Source of the DNA: an uncultured Verrucomicrobia subdivision 3 bacterium
GTDB lineage: Bacteria; Verrucomicrobiota; Verrucomicrobiia; Limisphaerales; UBA11358
DNA: 64,000 nt
NCBI GenBank assembly: GCA_903895255.1
Contig: CAITTG010000122.1
Location: forward strand, 1 to 64,000
Reading direction: 5' to 3'
In this document: one piece after another, positions 42,035-50,949 of the stretch
Position numbering within the stretch: position 1 is the stretch's first letter
Layout of the letters: each line of letters starts with the position of its first letter
The notes under the pieces: generated by a model
Database searches by the model: none
Told to the model about the DNA's origin: nothing
The model's input: the letters and a program-made list of their open reading frames with translations, nothing else
Program-made: the position numbers and the translations under genes

Positions 42035-43489
42035 ATGCCCTTCATCCACGAAAACTTTCTCCTGGGGACCAAAACCGCCCGCGAGCTGTACCACAAGTTT
42101 GCGGCGGATGAACCGGTCTTTGACTATCACTGCCACATTTCACCGAAGGACATCGCCGAAAACCGCCAGTTCAAAAACCTCTTTGAAATCTGGCTGGAGG
42201 GCGATCATTATAAATGGCGGGCCATGCGCTCCAATGGCGTGGCGGAAAAATACTGCACCGGCGCGGCCACTCCCCTGGAAAAGTTCCAGGCTTGGGCGGC
42301 CACCGTGCCGCATACTCTGCGCAATCCGCTCTATCACTGGACCCACCTGGAGTTAACCCGCTATTTTGGGATCAGCCAGTTGCTGGATGAGACCACCGCT
42401 GAAAAAATTTGGAAAACAGCCAATGACAAGCTCGCAAAACCGGAGCTAACCACGCAGGGCATTCTGAGGAAATTCAAGGTGAAGGTGGTGTGCACCACGG
42501 ATGATCCGGTGGACGATCTGGGCTATCACCGCGCCTTTGCGGCGTCCGGTCATCCCACGCGGATGCTGCCAGCCTTCCGCCCCGACAAGGCGCTGACCGT
42601 GAATCAGCCGGAGGGATTTAATAGGTGGGTGGACCAGTTGGGCAAGTCGGCCAATGTGGATATCAACAGTTACGCCGCCTTCCTGACCGCCCTGCAAAAA
42701 CGGCATGAGTTCTTCCACGCCCAGGGCTGCCGGCTCTCGGACCATGGCATGAACCACTGCTTTGCCGACTTCGTTTCCGAAAGCACCGCCGCGGCGATTT
42801 TCGCCAAGGCCCGCAAAGGCCAGGCCGCTTCCGCGCAGGAACACGTCCAATTCGCGTCCAATCTCATGCTCTACTTCGGGCAGTTGGATGCGCAAGCCGG
42901 CTGGACCAAACAACTCCACCTCGGCGCCCTGCGCAGCAACAACACCCGGCTGCTCAAGCAACTCGGCCCCGACACGGGCTTTGATTCCATCGGTGATTTC
43001 CCGCAAACCCAAACGCTCGCGGCCTATCTCGACCGGCTGGACTCGGAAAATTCCCTGCCCAAGACTATCATTTACAATTTGAACCCGGCGGACAACTACG
43101 CCTTTGCCACGATGATTGGCAATTTCCAGGATGGCACCATTCCCGGCAAGATTCAGTACGGTTCGGGTTGGTGGTTCTTGGACCAGAAAGAAGGCATGGA
43201 ATGGCAGATGAACGCCCTGTCCAATCTGGGCCTGCTCTCGCGCTTCATCGGCATGATCACCGATTCCCGCTCGTTCATGTCGTATCCGCGCCACGAATAT
43301 TTCCGCCGGACCCTGTGCAACTTGATTGGCCGGGATGTGGAAAACGGTGAGTTGCCGAAGGATGAGAAACTGCTGGGCTCCATGATCCGGAACATCTCCT
43401 TCACGAACGCGAAGAACTACCTGGCGTTTCCCGGGGTGGGTGATGACGCTCCAGCCAAAATAACCGGCGTGAAAAAGCGGAATAAATAA
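42035..43489 (+). CDS. uxaC: glucuronate/galacturonate isomerase
   Basis: Isomerises D-galacturonate to tagaturonate, and glucuronate to fructuronate. The 484 residues show the family features FDYHCHISPKDIAENRQF with zinc-binding histidines, ELTRYFG, VVCTTDDPVDDLGYH, SDHGMNHCF, GDFPQTQTLAAYLDRLD and GSGWWFLDQKEGMEWQ. It is of normal length. Immediately after uxaE; a 160-bp gap with hairpins separates it from the GH28 genes. Confidence 0.93.
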   Translation: MPFIHENFLLGTKTARELYHKFAADEPVFDYHCHISPKDIAENRQFKNLFEIWLEGDHYKWRAMRSNGVAEKYCTGAATPLEKFQAWAATVPHTLRNPLYHWTHLELTRYFGISQLLDETTAEKIWKTANDKLAKPELTTQGILRKFKVKVVCTTDDPVDDLGYHRAFAASGHPTRMLPAFRPDKALTVNQPEGFNRWVDQLGKSANVDINSYAAFLTALQKRHEFFHAQGCRLSDHGMNHCFADFVSESTAAAIFAKARKGQAASAQEHVQFASNLMLYFGQLDAQAGWTKQLHLGALRSNNTRLLKQLGPDTGFDSIGDFPQTQTLAAYLDRLDSENSLPKTIIYNLNPADNYAFATMIGNFQDGTIPGKIQYGSGWWFLDQKEGMEWQMNALSNLGLLSRFIGMITDSRSFMSYPRHEYFRRTLCNLIGRDVENGELPKDEKLLGSMIRNISFTNAKNYLAFPGVGDDAPAKITGVKKRNK

Positions 43490-43539
43490 ATCTGCGTGGG
43501 TTTCAATGCTGGTGCAGTGCCCTTTTTTCATGCTCATTT

Positions 43540-43628
43540 GCCGAAATCAGGGTTCTTTTTCCCGGCCGATTTCGGCATATTACCTCGACTAACCCGTTGA
43601 TTCCCGGCGACCAACCGCCGGGGTTTTG
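43540..43628 (+). terminator. hairpins between uxaC and the GH28 genes
   Basis: A 9-bp perfect stem (GCCGAAATC/GATTTCGGC, 43540-43576) is followed by CCCGGCG/CGCCGGG (43603-43622) and GTTTT. The second is a possible weak terminator, reducing read-through into the pectinase genes. Confidence 0.4.
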
Positions 43629-43649
43629 CCGGTGGTTTGCGGTTTTTTC

Positions 43650-44957
43650 ATGAAATCTATTTTGTTGCTGGCGGTGTCCGTCCTGCTGGTCGGAATGACC
43701 AGGATTTCCGCCGCGCCCGTGTTTGAAGTCCACGACTATGGCGCGGTGGGCGATGGCACGAACGATGACACCGCGGCCATTCAAAAAGCGCTCGATGCCT
43801 GTGACGGCACCGGCGGCACAGTGCATTTCCCAGTCGGCGTCTGGTGGAGTCGGCCGCTCGTGATTCACACCAAAACGACCCTGAGTCTTTCCCGCGGCGC
43901 CACCTTGCATGCCTCGCCGGTGCAGTCGGATTATCTCCGGGGTGGCGGAGACTGGCTGAAGGCCCGGGGCAGCAGCTCATTTATCAACTTTCTCTCGGGA
44001 AACAATCTGACCGACATCGTCATTGAAGGTCCGGGCACGATTGATGGCAATGGCCAGGTCTGGTGGCCCGAGGCGGAAAAGGCCCGGCAAAAAGTGTCCG
44101 GCTACACCCTGCCCCGCCCTAATTTAATTTCCCTGAATCACGTCACCCATCTGCGGGTGCAGAACATCACCCTGCAAAACTCGCCCAAGTTTCATTTGGT
44201 CCCCAGCGACTGCACGGATGTGGTGATTTCCAACACCACCATTCTCGCCCCCGAGCATGCTGCCAACACCGATGCCATTGACCCCAGTTCCTGTCGGCAG
44301 GTGCTGATCACGCATTGCACGATTGATGTGGGCGACGATAATGTGGCCATCAAGGCGGGCCGCGCCACGGCCGGTCGCGAATTTGCCTGCGAGGATATCA
44401 CCGTGGCCGACTGCACCTTCCGCCATGGGCACGGGATGTCCATCGGCAGCGAAACCGGCGGCGGGGTGCGCCGTGTTTTGGTGCGGAATTGCACCTTCGC
44501 GAACACGGAAAACGGCCTGCGCATCAAGTCCCAGATCGGCCGGGGCGGCAGGGTGGAAGACATCCGGTATGAGCACATCACCATGACCAATGTGGACCCG
44601 GCCATCACGTTTACGATGTATTATATGAATAATTCCGCCCACGATGCCGCCGGTGGCCACGCCACCCCGGCCACGCCCGCCCGGGCACGGACCGACAATG
44701 TGCCGGCGTATCGGGACATTTACATCACCGACTTGCAGGCCACCTGCCCCCGCGCGGCCGGGGTAATCAACGGTTTGCCGGAAAGTTGCATCTCCAATGT
44801 GGTTTTCGAGAATGTGACCATCACCTCGGCCAAGGGATTTGAGATCAGCAATGCCCGGGGCATCCAGCTCAAACAAGCCACCGTCACCCCCAAAAAAGGC
44901 CCGCCGTACTTGCTCACCAATGCCGGGATAGACGGCGTGTCCCCCGCCATCAATTAA
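43650..44957 (+). CDS. glycoside hydrolase family 28 protein (polygalacturonase-like), copy 1
   Basis: Predicted secreted pectin hydrolase. From ATG 43650 the 435 residues start with a signal peptide (KSILLLAVSVLLVGMTRISA) and the right-handed beta-helix opens YGAVGDGTNDDTAAIQKAL. Catalytic blocks match GH28: NTDAIDPSSC, VGDDNVAIK, GHGMSIGSETGG and RIKSQIGRGG. It is followed seven bases later by a second GH28 gene. With UxaC, UxaE and the pectinesterase at 56518 it defines a pectin-use region; exo or endo action is not decided. Confidence 0.88.
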   Translation: MKSILLLAVSVLLVGMTRISAAPVFEVHDYGAVGDGTNDDTAAIQKALDACDGTGGTVHFPVGVWWSRPLVIHTKTTLSLSRGATLHASPVQSDYLRGGGDWLKARGSSSFINFLSGNNLTDIVIEGPGTIDGNGQVWWPEAEKARQKVSGYTLPRPNLISLNHVTHLRVQNITLQNSPKFHLVPSDCTDVVISNTTILAPEHAANTDAIDPSSCRQVLITHCTIDVGDDNVAIKAGRATAGREFACEDITVADCTFRHGHGMSIGSETGGGVRRVLVRNCTFANTENGLRIKSQIGRGGRVEDIRYEHITMTNVDPAITFTMYYMNNSAHDAAGGHATPATPARARTDNVPAYRDIYITDLQATCPRAAGVINGLPESCISNVVFENVTITSAKGFEISNARGIQLKQATVTPKKGPPYLLTNAGIDGVSPAIN

Positions 44958-44964
44958 GTTATCC

Positions 44965-46320
44965 ATGAAAAAAATTCTATTTGGCCTCCTGACCGCACTT
45001 CTTTGCGCACCACGCCTCCACGCCGACGCCCCGGAATGGAGCCAGGTGCCGGCAATCCTGGACCGCATCGTCGCTCCCACCTTCCCCCCCCGCGAATTTG
45101 TCATCACGGACTATGGCGCCCACGGCGACGGCACCAATGATGCCAGCCCCGCCATCACCCGGGCGCTGGCCGCCTGTGCATCCGCCGGCGGCGGCCGGGT
45201 CACCATCCCAGCCGGTGTGTTTCTCACCGGCCCCATTCACCTGCCCAGCAACGTGGAATTGCATCTGGAAACGAATGCCACGCTGCTGTTTGAGACCAAC
45301 CCGGAGGCATACCTTCCCGCCGTGTTCACCCGGTTTGAAGGCATTGAGTGCTACAATTACTCGCCGTTAATTTATGCCTTCCAACAAACCAACGTGGCCG
45401 TCACCGGTTCCGGGACCCTCGATGGCCAGGCCACCGATGCCACCTGGCTGGCTTGGAAAGGGCGCAAAGGCAATGTCCCCGGCACCCAAACCGCCGCCCG
45501 CAAGCGACTGGATGTGATGAACAATACCGAAGTGCCCGTGGACCAGCGACGCTTTGGCACCGGTGACTTTCTCCGGCCGAACTTCATCCAGTTCAACCAG
45601 TGCGTGAACGTGTTGATTCAAGGCGTGCGTATCCGCCGGTCGCCAATGTGGGAGATCCATCCCCTGCTTTGCACCAACGTCACCGTGCGCGGCGTGGACA
45701 TCCTCTCGCACGGCGCCAACAACGACGGTTGCGATCCCGAGAGCTGCCGGGACGTGCTCATCGAAGACTGCATCTTTGACACCGGCGACGATTGCATCGC
45801 CATCAAATCCGGCCGTAATAATGACGGCCACCGGGTGAACGTGCCTTCCGCCAATTTGATCGTCCGTCATTGCACCATGCGCGACGGCCATGCGGGAACG
45901 GCCATTGGCAGCGAGGTCTCCGGCGGCTGCAATCATGTGTTTGTGGAGGACTGCGAAATGAGCAGCCCCAACCTGGTGTGCGCCCTGCGCTTGAAATCCA
46001 ACGCCATGCGCGGCGGCACCGAGAGCGATATTTTCATGCGCAACGTCCACGTGGGCCAGGTGGCCGATTCCGTGTTGCAAATCAATTTCCTCTATGAGGA
46101 AGGGTCCAAGGGCGCGTGGCAACCAGTCGCGCGCAACGTGGTCATGGACCATATTACCGTGGATCGCACCCCCCGGGTGCTCAACGTCACCGGCTTCCCC
46201 GCCGCGAGCATCACCGGCGTCAGCATCCATGACTCCACCTTCAAACAGATCCGGAAACCCGATGTGGTCATTGATGCGGACGTGCAATTGATCAATTGCA
46301 CTTTGGACAAGCAATATTGA
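44965..46320 (+). CDS. glycoside hydrolase family 28 protein, copy 2
   Basis: 451 residues with a signal peptide (KKILFGLLTALLCAPRLHA) and the same beta-helix layout as its neighbour: YGAHGDGTNDASPAI, NNDGCDPESC, TGDDCIAIKSGR, AIGSEVSGGC and LRLKSNAMRGG. The catalytic Asp set is present; the GHG/His segment reads DGHAGTAIGS. The pair has probably arisen by duplication and diverged widely, suggesting different pectin substrates, such as galacturonan and rhamnogalacturonan. Confidence 0.87.
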   Translation: MKKILFGLLTALLCAPRLHADAPEWSQVPAILDRIVAPTFPPREFVITDYGAHGDGTNDASPAITRALAACASAGGGRVTIPAGVFLTGPIHLPSNVELHLETNATLLFETNPEAYLPAVFTRFEGIECYNYSPLIYAFQQTNVAVTGSGTLDGQATDATWLAWKGRKGNVPGTQTAARKRLDVMNNTEVPVDQRRFGTGDFLRPNFIQFNQCVNVLIQGVRIRRSPMWEIHPLLCTNVTVRGVDILSHGANNDGCDPESCRDVLIEDCIFDTGDDCIAIKSGRNNDGHRVNVPSANLIVRHCTMRDGHAGTAIGSEVSGGCNHVFVEDCEMSSPNLVCALRLKSNAMRGGTESDIFMRNVHVGQVADSVLQINFLYEEGSKGAWQPVARNVVMDHITVDRTPRVLNVTGFPAASITGVSIHDSTFKQIRKPDVVIDADVQLINCTLDKQY

Positions 46321-46661
46321 AGGAGGAACCGTCCGGCCAAAATTTCAAAATATTGGTAGGAAACGAGGCGACGAGTTACCGACTAAAATCTCGGCTTGAC
46401 CCTTATCGGTGCAGTTCAAGGTTTAAAGTTTGATTGTTGGAATTTGATTATTCTTTGGAGCTTGGAGGTTGGTGCTTGGAGCTTTTGGCTGGTTCTCCCA
46501 AAAACAAAATATTTTCTGATGACTGCCGACCCGGTGGGGTTACACCCCATGGCATAAATCCCCGGCCCGGCCATGCTTGGGCTTAAGTGAGATCTGTTGG
46601 GACCACCCGGTCGGAGGTTGAGCACATCTCTCACCAGCCAAAATTAAAGCATTAAAATGTT
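46321..46661. other. gene-free stretch between the GH28 and PRC-barrel genes
   Basis: No gene seen. It contains GGGGTTACACCCC (46536-46548) followed by ATGG, a palindrome also found as GGGTTATACCC at 48195-48205. AT-rich text with TTGGAGGTTGG words near 46457 looks like dispersed repeat. Confidence 0.5.
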
Positions 46662-47420
46662 ATGTTAAGCACCGCCAAAACCCTCAAGAATTACCAACTG
46701 GACAGCCTGAACGGCACCATCGGCCGGGTGAAGGATTTTTATTTTGATGACCGCCACTGGACGATCCGCTATCTCGTGGCCGAAACCGGCACCTGGCTGA
46801 GCAGCCGGCAGGTTTTGATTTCCCCGCACGCATTGGTGGCCATCACCAAAAATGAAGGCACCATCGCCGTTAATTTAACCAAACTCCAAATCGAAGACAG
46901 TCCGGGCCTGGACACGGACAAGCCGGTGTCGCGGCAGTTCGAGAATGCCTATTATAATTATTATGGTTTGCCGCTGTATTGGTCCGGCCCCTATAGCTGG
47001 GGTGCCTATCCCAATCCGGCGAAGCCGAATGAAAAGTGGCACGAAACCTCCCCCGCCGAGCAGGGCTGGGATGCCCATTTGCGCAGCACCGAGGCGGTCA
47101 GCGGCCATCATATCCAAGCGCTTGATGGCGAGATGGGCCATGTTTGCGACTTTATCATTGATGACGAGACCTGGGCGATTCGCTATTTCATCGTGGACAC
47201 CCATAACTGGCTGCCGGGCCGCAAGGTGCTCGTGGCTCCCCAGTGGATTGAAAGCGTGAACTGGCTGGAACGGCGGGTGTTCGTGAACCTCTCCCGCGAA
47301 GCGGTGCGACTGGCCCCGGCGTTTACCGAAGCCGCCTTGGTGACGCGGGATTATGAGGCGGGTTTGCATCACCATTACAACCGCGAACCCTGGTGGGTCA
47401 GTCAACTAGTGGCCCCTTAA
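46662..47420 (+). CDS. two-PRC-barrel domain protein
   Basis: 252 residues with two PRC-barrel units: residues about 5-75 (LDSLNGTIGRVKDFYFDD, WTIRYLVAE) and about 148-220 (IQALDGEMGHVCDFIIDD, WAIRYFIVDT, GRKVLVAPQWIESV). PRC-barrels are small beta domains found in RimM and photosynthetic reaction centre H; stand-alone tandem forms are of unknown role, often in soil and stress-related loci. A Tyr-rich linker joins the units. It lies 31 bases upstream of the grpE-like gene. Confidence 0.85.
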   Translation: MLSTAKTLKNYQLDSLNGTIGRVKDFYFDDRHWTIRYLVAETGTWLSSRQVLISPHALVAITKNEGTIAVNLTKLQIEDSPGLDTDKPVSRQFENAYYNYYGLPLYWSGPYSWGAYPNPAKPNEKWHETSPAEQGWDAHLRSTEAVSGHHIQALDGEMGHVCDFIIDDETWAIRYFIVDTHNWLPGRKVLVAPQWIESVNWLERRVFVNLSREAVRLAPAFTEAALVTRDYEAGLHHHYNREPWWVSQLVAP

Positions 47421-47451
47421 TCGGCAAGTGTTACCATCCCGAATTCCGCCC

Positions 47452-47988
47452 ATGAAAATTGAAATTACCGACCCGGTTCCCGCCGTTCCCGAAGTCGAGT
47501 CGCCCGCTCACGAAGCCAAGGCCCGGGAGTTGGCGAGGTTGCGCGCGGAACTGACGCGGGAAAAGGATTTGCACCTGCACCTGGCCGCCGACTTTGAAAA
47601 TTTCAAACGGCGCAGCCGGGCGGAGGCCGATGCCCGGGCGACCGCCCAGAAAGACGGTTTCATCCAGGAATTACTGCCCGTCATAGACAATCTGGAACGC
47701 GCTTTGGCCACCGGGGTTGCCGCCGTGGCTCCCGCCCTGCATCAAGGGGTGGAAATGACCTTGCAGCAATTGCAAAAATTGCTCCGGCAGCATGGCATCG
47801 AGAGTGACGAGACCGTCGGCCACCCTTTTGATCCGCATCAGCACGACGCGCTTTCCCAGGGACATGACCCCGCTCAGCCCGCCGGGACCATTCTGGAAAT
47901 GTTCCAACGCGGCTACCGGCGCGGCGCCAAGGTGCTCCGCGCGGCCAAGGTTATGGTGAATAATGTGATTCCCCCGCGCCCGCACTAA
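47452..47988 (+). CDS. grpE: GrpE nucleotide exchange factor
   Basis: Exchange factor for DnaK. 178 residues from ATG 47452; a coiled-coil N-terminus (AKARELARLRAELTREKDLHLHL) precedes FENFKRRSRAEADA, IQELLPVIDNLERAL, and the C-terminal beta domain GHPFDPHQHDALSQ, GTILEMFQRGYRRGAKVLRAAKVMV. The pattern is full-length and standard. dnaK and dnaJ are not nearby, so this may be a second, separately regulated copy; it sits behind the PRC-barrel gene. Confidence 0.88.
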   Translation: MKIEITDPVPAVPEVESPAHEAKARELARLRAELTREKDLHLHLAADFENFKRRSRAEADARATAQKDGFIQELLPVIDNLERALATGVAAVAPALHQGVEMTLQQLQKLLRQHGIESDETVGHPFDPHQHDALSQGHDPAQPAGTILEMFQRGYRRGAKVLRAAKVMVNNVIPPRPH

Positions 47989-48242
47989 ACGCCAATGGGG
48001 GGGCAACCTCCAAAACTCAGAAAAGCCTCAAGCTTCACGCATGGTTGATGTGTAATTGAACGCACTCACTGACCACCAACCATCTGGAGCCTATGCAATT
48101 GTTGCTCGTTCCATGAGGCTGCTTGCAGGTTGAAAATTAAATTTTCTCTGAATTTTGGCGGTTGGATTTTTAAGTTTCAGCTCATTCGGGGTTCGGGTTA
48201 TACCCCATGGTTACCGGTGGCCGGGGAAGTTAAAATAAACGC

Positions 48243-49193
48243 ATGACACCAAACCTCCCACGCGCGTTTCATTTAAGCGGAAAAACCCTTCTGACCACTC
48301 TGTTACTTGGGGCCGGCTGCCTGTTCGCGGTCGGAGCGCGGGCGGCAGGTCCGGCGCCCATCGATTTGCGATCCGCCGCGCCGTTCACCATTCTGGCCAC
48401 CTCCACGACCACGACCACCGGCGGTGGCATCATCAACGGCGATGTGGGTCTCTCTCCCGTGGGTTCGCAGGGCATTCCGGCCGGTCAGATCAATGGGACC
48501 ATTTACAACGGCGGCCCCATCGCGGCCCAAGCCCAGCTTGATTTAAATTCCGCGATCATTGCCTCCAGTCCGGCGCAGTTGCCGGGCGGCATCAACGTGG
48601 GCGCGGAACTCGGCGGGCAAACCCTTGTCGGGGGTGTTTATGCCTCGCCTTCGGGCGCCTACGGCATCACCGCCGTGGATCTTACCCTGCATGGCGGTCC
48701 GAATGATGTCTGGGTGTTCCAGATGGCCAGCACCCTCACCGTCGGGGTGGGACGCCAAGTAATCCTGACCGGCGGAGCGCAAGCGCGCAATGTGTTTTGG
48801 CAGGTGGGCAGTTCGGCCACCCTCGGCACTTCCTCTGTGTTCGTGGGCACGGTCATGGCGTATGCCTCCATCACCATGAATGCCAGCGCCACATTGAATG
48901 GCCGGGCCATGGCCCAGAATGGCGCGGTGACTTATAATGGTTCGGGAGGAAATCTGCCCCTGCCGGCCGTCCCAGTATTCACAAATATCACCCAGTCGCG
49001 CACCAACTCAGGCACGGTCACCCTCCTGACGTCGCCCTATTTTCCGCTGGTCTTGCAATCCAGCACGAATCTCGTCAACTGGACCAGCCTCGCCACCAAC
49101 AACCCGGTGACCAGCCTCAGTATCTTTACCAATCCCGTGCCGACGGGGGTGAACCGCCGGTTTTACCGGGCGTTTCTCACCCCGTATCCTTGA
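48243..49193 (+). CDS. DUF3494 ice-binding-like secreted protein
   Basis: 316 residues with a signal peptide (KTLLTTLLLGAGCLFAVGARA). The main body (about 40-235) matches the DUF3494/IBP beta-helix: APFTILATSTTTTTGGGIINGDVGLSP, LGGQTLVGGVYASPSG, VWVFQMASTLTV, NVFWQVGSSATLG and SVFVGTVMAYASI. Ice-binding is only proven for some members; many are adhesins. The C-terminus ends in LVLQSSTNLVNWTSL and FYRAFL, the module shared with the EEP protein at 30916. The last 17 bases overlap the convergent lacI-type gene. Confidence 0.85.
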   Translation: MTPNLPRAFHLSGKTLLTTLLLGAGCLFAVGARAAGPAPIDLRSAAPFTILATSTTTTTGGGIINGDVGLSPVGSQGIPAGQINGTIYNGGPIAAQAQLDLNSAIIASSPAQLPGGINVGAELGGQTLVGGVYASPSGAYGITAVDLTLHGGPNDVWVFQMASTLTVGVGRQVILTGGAQARNVFWQVGSSATLGTSSVFVGTVMAYASITMNASATLNGRAMAQNGAVTYNGSGGNLPLPAVPVFTNITQSRTNSGTVTLLTSPYFPLVLQSSTNLVNWTSLATNNPVTSLSIFTNPVPTGVNRRFYRAFLTPYP

Positions 49194-50223
49194 TTCTACG
49201 GGGTTGGCGGGGGGCCTGCCAGATGGCATCAATCAACACCGTTTGCGGGGTCAAGGGCCGGCCGCGCTCGTTACGATGAATCTGGGCAACCACCATTTCC
49301 ACCGCCACCCGGCCGAGTTGTTCTGGACGGTAATCGAGCCCGCCGGCGGAGAGTTGGCTGGCGGCTGGCGGTAACATCAGCCAGGCGCGCGCCGGCAGCT
49401 TGCCTCCGGGCGTAAGCCCCCGCCGGACCGACGGCCAGGGAAAGGTTTCCGCCACCAAAACCACCTCCGGTTGCTCCCGTTTGAGCCAGGTGGCCAGTGC
49501 CGGTCGATCCTCCGGGCCGGCCAGCAGCGGTGCCAAACGTTCCGGGGCGTTTGATTCCGCCTGCACGGCGAGGAAAGCCCCCAGCCATTTGCCTTCCGTG
49601 CGTTTATTCATAGCGGGGCTCAGCACCAGACCCATGCGCCGGAAACCGTGCGTCCGCAATTGTTGCAGCGCGAGCGTACAGCCTTGAAAGTGATTGGGCG
49701 AGACCCGGTGCATCACCGGCTCCTGCAGGCTGGTGCCGATGGTGACGGCCGCCAGGCCGCGCAAATCGAGCGGAAACCGCATGTACGCTTCCGGCACGGG
49801 AGGAATTATCACGCCCCATTGGCCACGGTCGGTGAGCAGCCGGGCGAGGCGGTCGGGGGTGAGGTTTTCCCGGCCGGGGTGATAAACTTCAATGCGGTAG
49901 CCCAACTCGCCCGCCCGCTCCCGGGCCCCCTCCAGAATGGGTTCGGTGGGGATCGCCACCACCGGCCCACTTACCGCCGGCCACAGATCGATCCAGGCCA
50001 GGCTGTGCGGATCGTTCCGGCGACGATGGTGGTGCAACTGGGCCATGAGCGTGGCCACCAGGGGATGCGGACGGTAGCCCAGGCGGGTGGCCAGGGCCTG
50101 GATTTCCCGGCAGCGGGTTTCCGGGAGGGTCGGGTCATTGCGCAAGGCCTTGGAAACCGTGGAGACGGCCACCCCGGCCGCGCCGGCCACCTCGCGCATG
50201 GTCAGTTGCGGGTTCTGTTTCAC
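49177..50223 (-). CDS. LacI-family transcriptional regulator
   Basis: 348 residues, GTG start. HTH at about 8-28 (MREVAGAAGVAVSTVSKALR) with the LacI hinge, then a periplasmic-binding-like ligand domain. It lies divergently upstream of the rraA-SDR-transporter genes with a 60-bp gap, so it probably represses them until a sugar-acid inducer binds. The ligand is unknown. The end overlaps the DUF3494 gene. Confidence 0.9.
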   Translation of the reverse strand: MKQNPQLTMREVAGAAGVAVSTVSKALRNDPTLPETRCREIQALATRLGYRPHPLVATLMAQLHHHRRRNDPHSLAWIDLWPAVSGPVVAIPTEPILEGARERAGELGYRIEVYHPGRENLTPDRLARLLTDRGQWGVIIPPVPEAYMRFPLDLRGLAAVTIGTSLQEPVMHRVSPNHFQGCTLALQQLRTHGFRRMGLVLSPAMNKRTEGKWLGAFLAVQAESNAPERLAPLLAGPEDRPALATWLKREQPEVVLVAETFPWPSVRRGLTPGGKLPARAWLMLPPAASQLSAGGLDYRPEQLGRVAVEMVVAQIHRNERGRPLTPQTVLIDAIWQAPRQPRRIKDTG

Positions 50224-50228
50224 GAAAC
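50217..50228. promoter_or_regulatory. possible LacI-type operator at the regulator start
   Basis: GTTTCACGAAAC is symmetric apart from the central pair and overlaps the GTG start, where an autoregulatory LacI site would be expected. One copy only; a weak call. Confidence 0.25.
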
Positions 50229-50283
50229 GATATTCCTAATCTTGCGCTCGACTGCCAAGCCCAAACCTTCCATCATCGCCGGC

Positions 50284-50949
50284 ATGAGCCTGTGGAAAAC
50301 CGATGTTGAACTATTCAACTTGATCAAAGAGCGGCTTTACACGCCGGTGGTGGGGGACATTTTGGACCGGCTGGGCCTGGTCCACCAGTTCCTGCCGCAG
50401 CCGATCCAGCCGCTCCTGACCGAGATGAAACTGGCCGGCCGCGCCATGCCGGTGTTGATGATTGATGTGCATGGTCCGCAGAAAAAACCGTTTGGCAAAC
50501 TCACCGAATCCCTGGACCAATTGCAACCCGGCGAAATTTACCTGGCCAGCGGCGGCGCGATGCGCAGCGCCTATTGGGGCGAGATTTTGACCGCCACCGC
50601 GCGGACGCGCGGCGCGGTGGGCGCGGTGATCAATGGCTTCCATCGCGACACCCCAAAGGTGCTGGAGCAAAACTGGCCGGTCTTCAGCCGGGGCCGGTTT
50701 GCCCAGGATTCCGGCGTGCGCACCCAGGTGCAGGATTACCGCTGCCCCATCGAAGTCGGCCAGGTGCACGTGCAGCCGGGCGACCTGGTCTTCGGCGACC
50801 TCGACGGCGTGGTCATCATCCCGCAAAGTGTCGAAAAAGAGGTCATCGCCGAATCGCTCAAAAAAGCGAGCGGTGAAAATTTGGTCCGCAAGGAAATCGA
50901 AAACGGCATGTCCAGCACCGCAGCTTTTCAAAAATATGGCATCCTCTAA
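50284..50949 (+). CDS. RraA-family protein, aldolase-like
   Basis: 221 residues. The RraA fold is visible in YTPVVGDILDRLG, GGAMRSAYWGEILTATARTRGAVGAVINGFHRDTP and GDLVFGDLDGVVIIP, with the Arg and Asp that bind metal and oxaloacetate-type substrates in 4-hydroxy-4-methyl-2-oxoglutarate aldolases. Here, next to sugar-acid enzymes, it may cleave a keto-acid intermediate; the substrate is inference. Stop overlaps the next SDR start by 14 bases. Confidence 0.83.
   Translation: MSLWKTDVELFNLIKERLYTPVVGDILDRLGLVHQFLPQPIQPLLTEMKLAGRAMPVLMIDVHGPQKKPFGKLTESLDQLQPGEIYLASGGAMRSAYWGEILTATARTRGAVGAVINGFHRDTPKVLEQNWPVFSRGRFAQDSGVRTQVQDYRCPIEVGQVHVQPGDLVFGDLDGVVIIPQSVEKEVIAESLKKASGENLVRKEIENGMSSTAAFQKYGIL

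Noticed and set aside
46321..46661. A small gene at about 46416-46634 on the minus strand.
   Set aside because: It reads through dispersed TTGGAGGTTGG-type repeat text and has no protein-like pattern.
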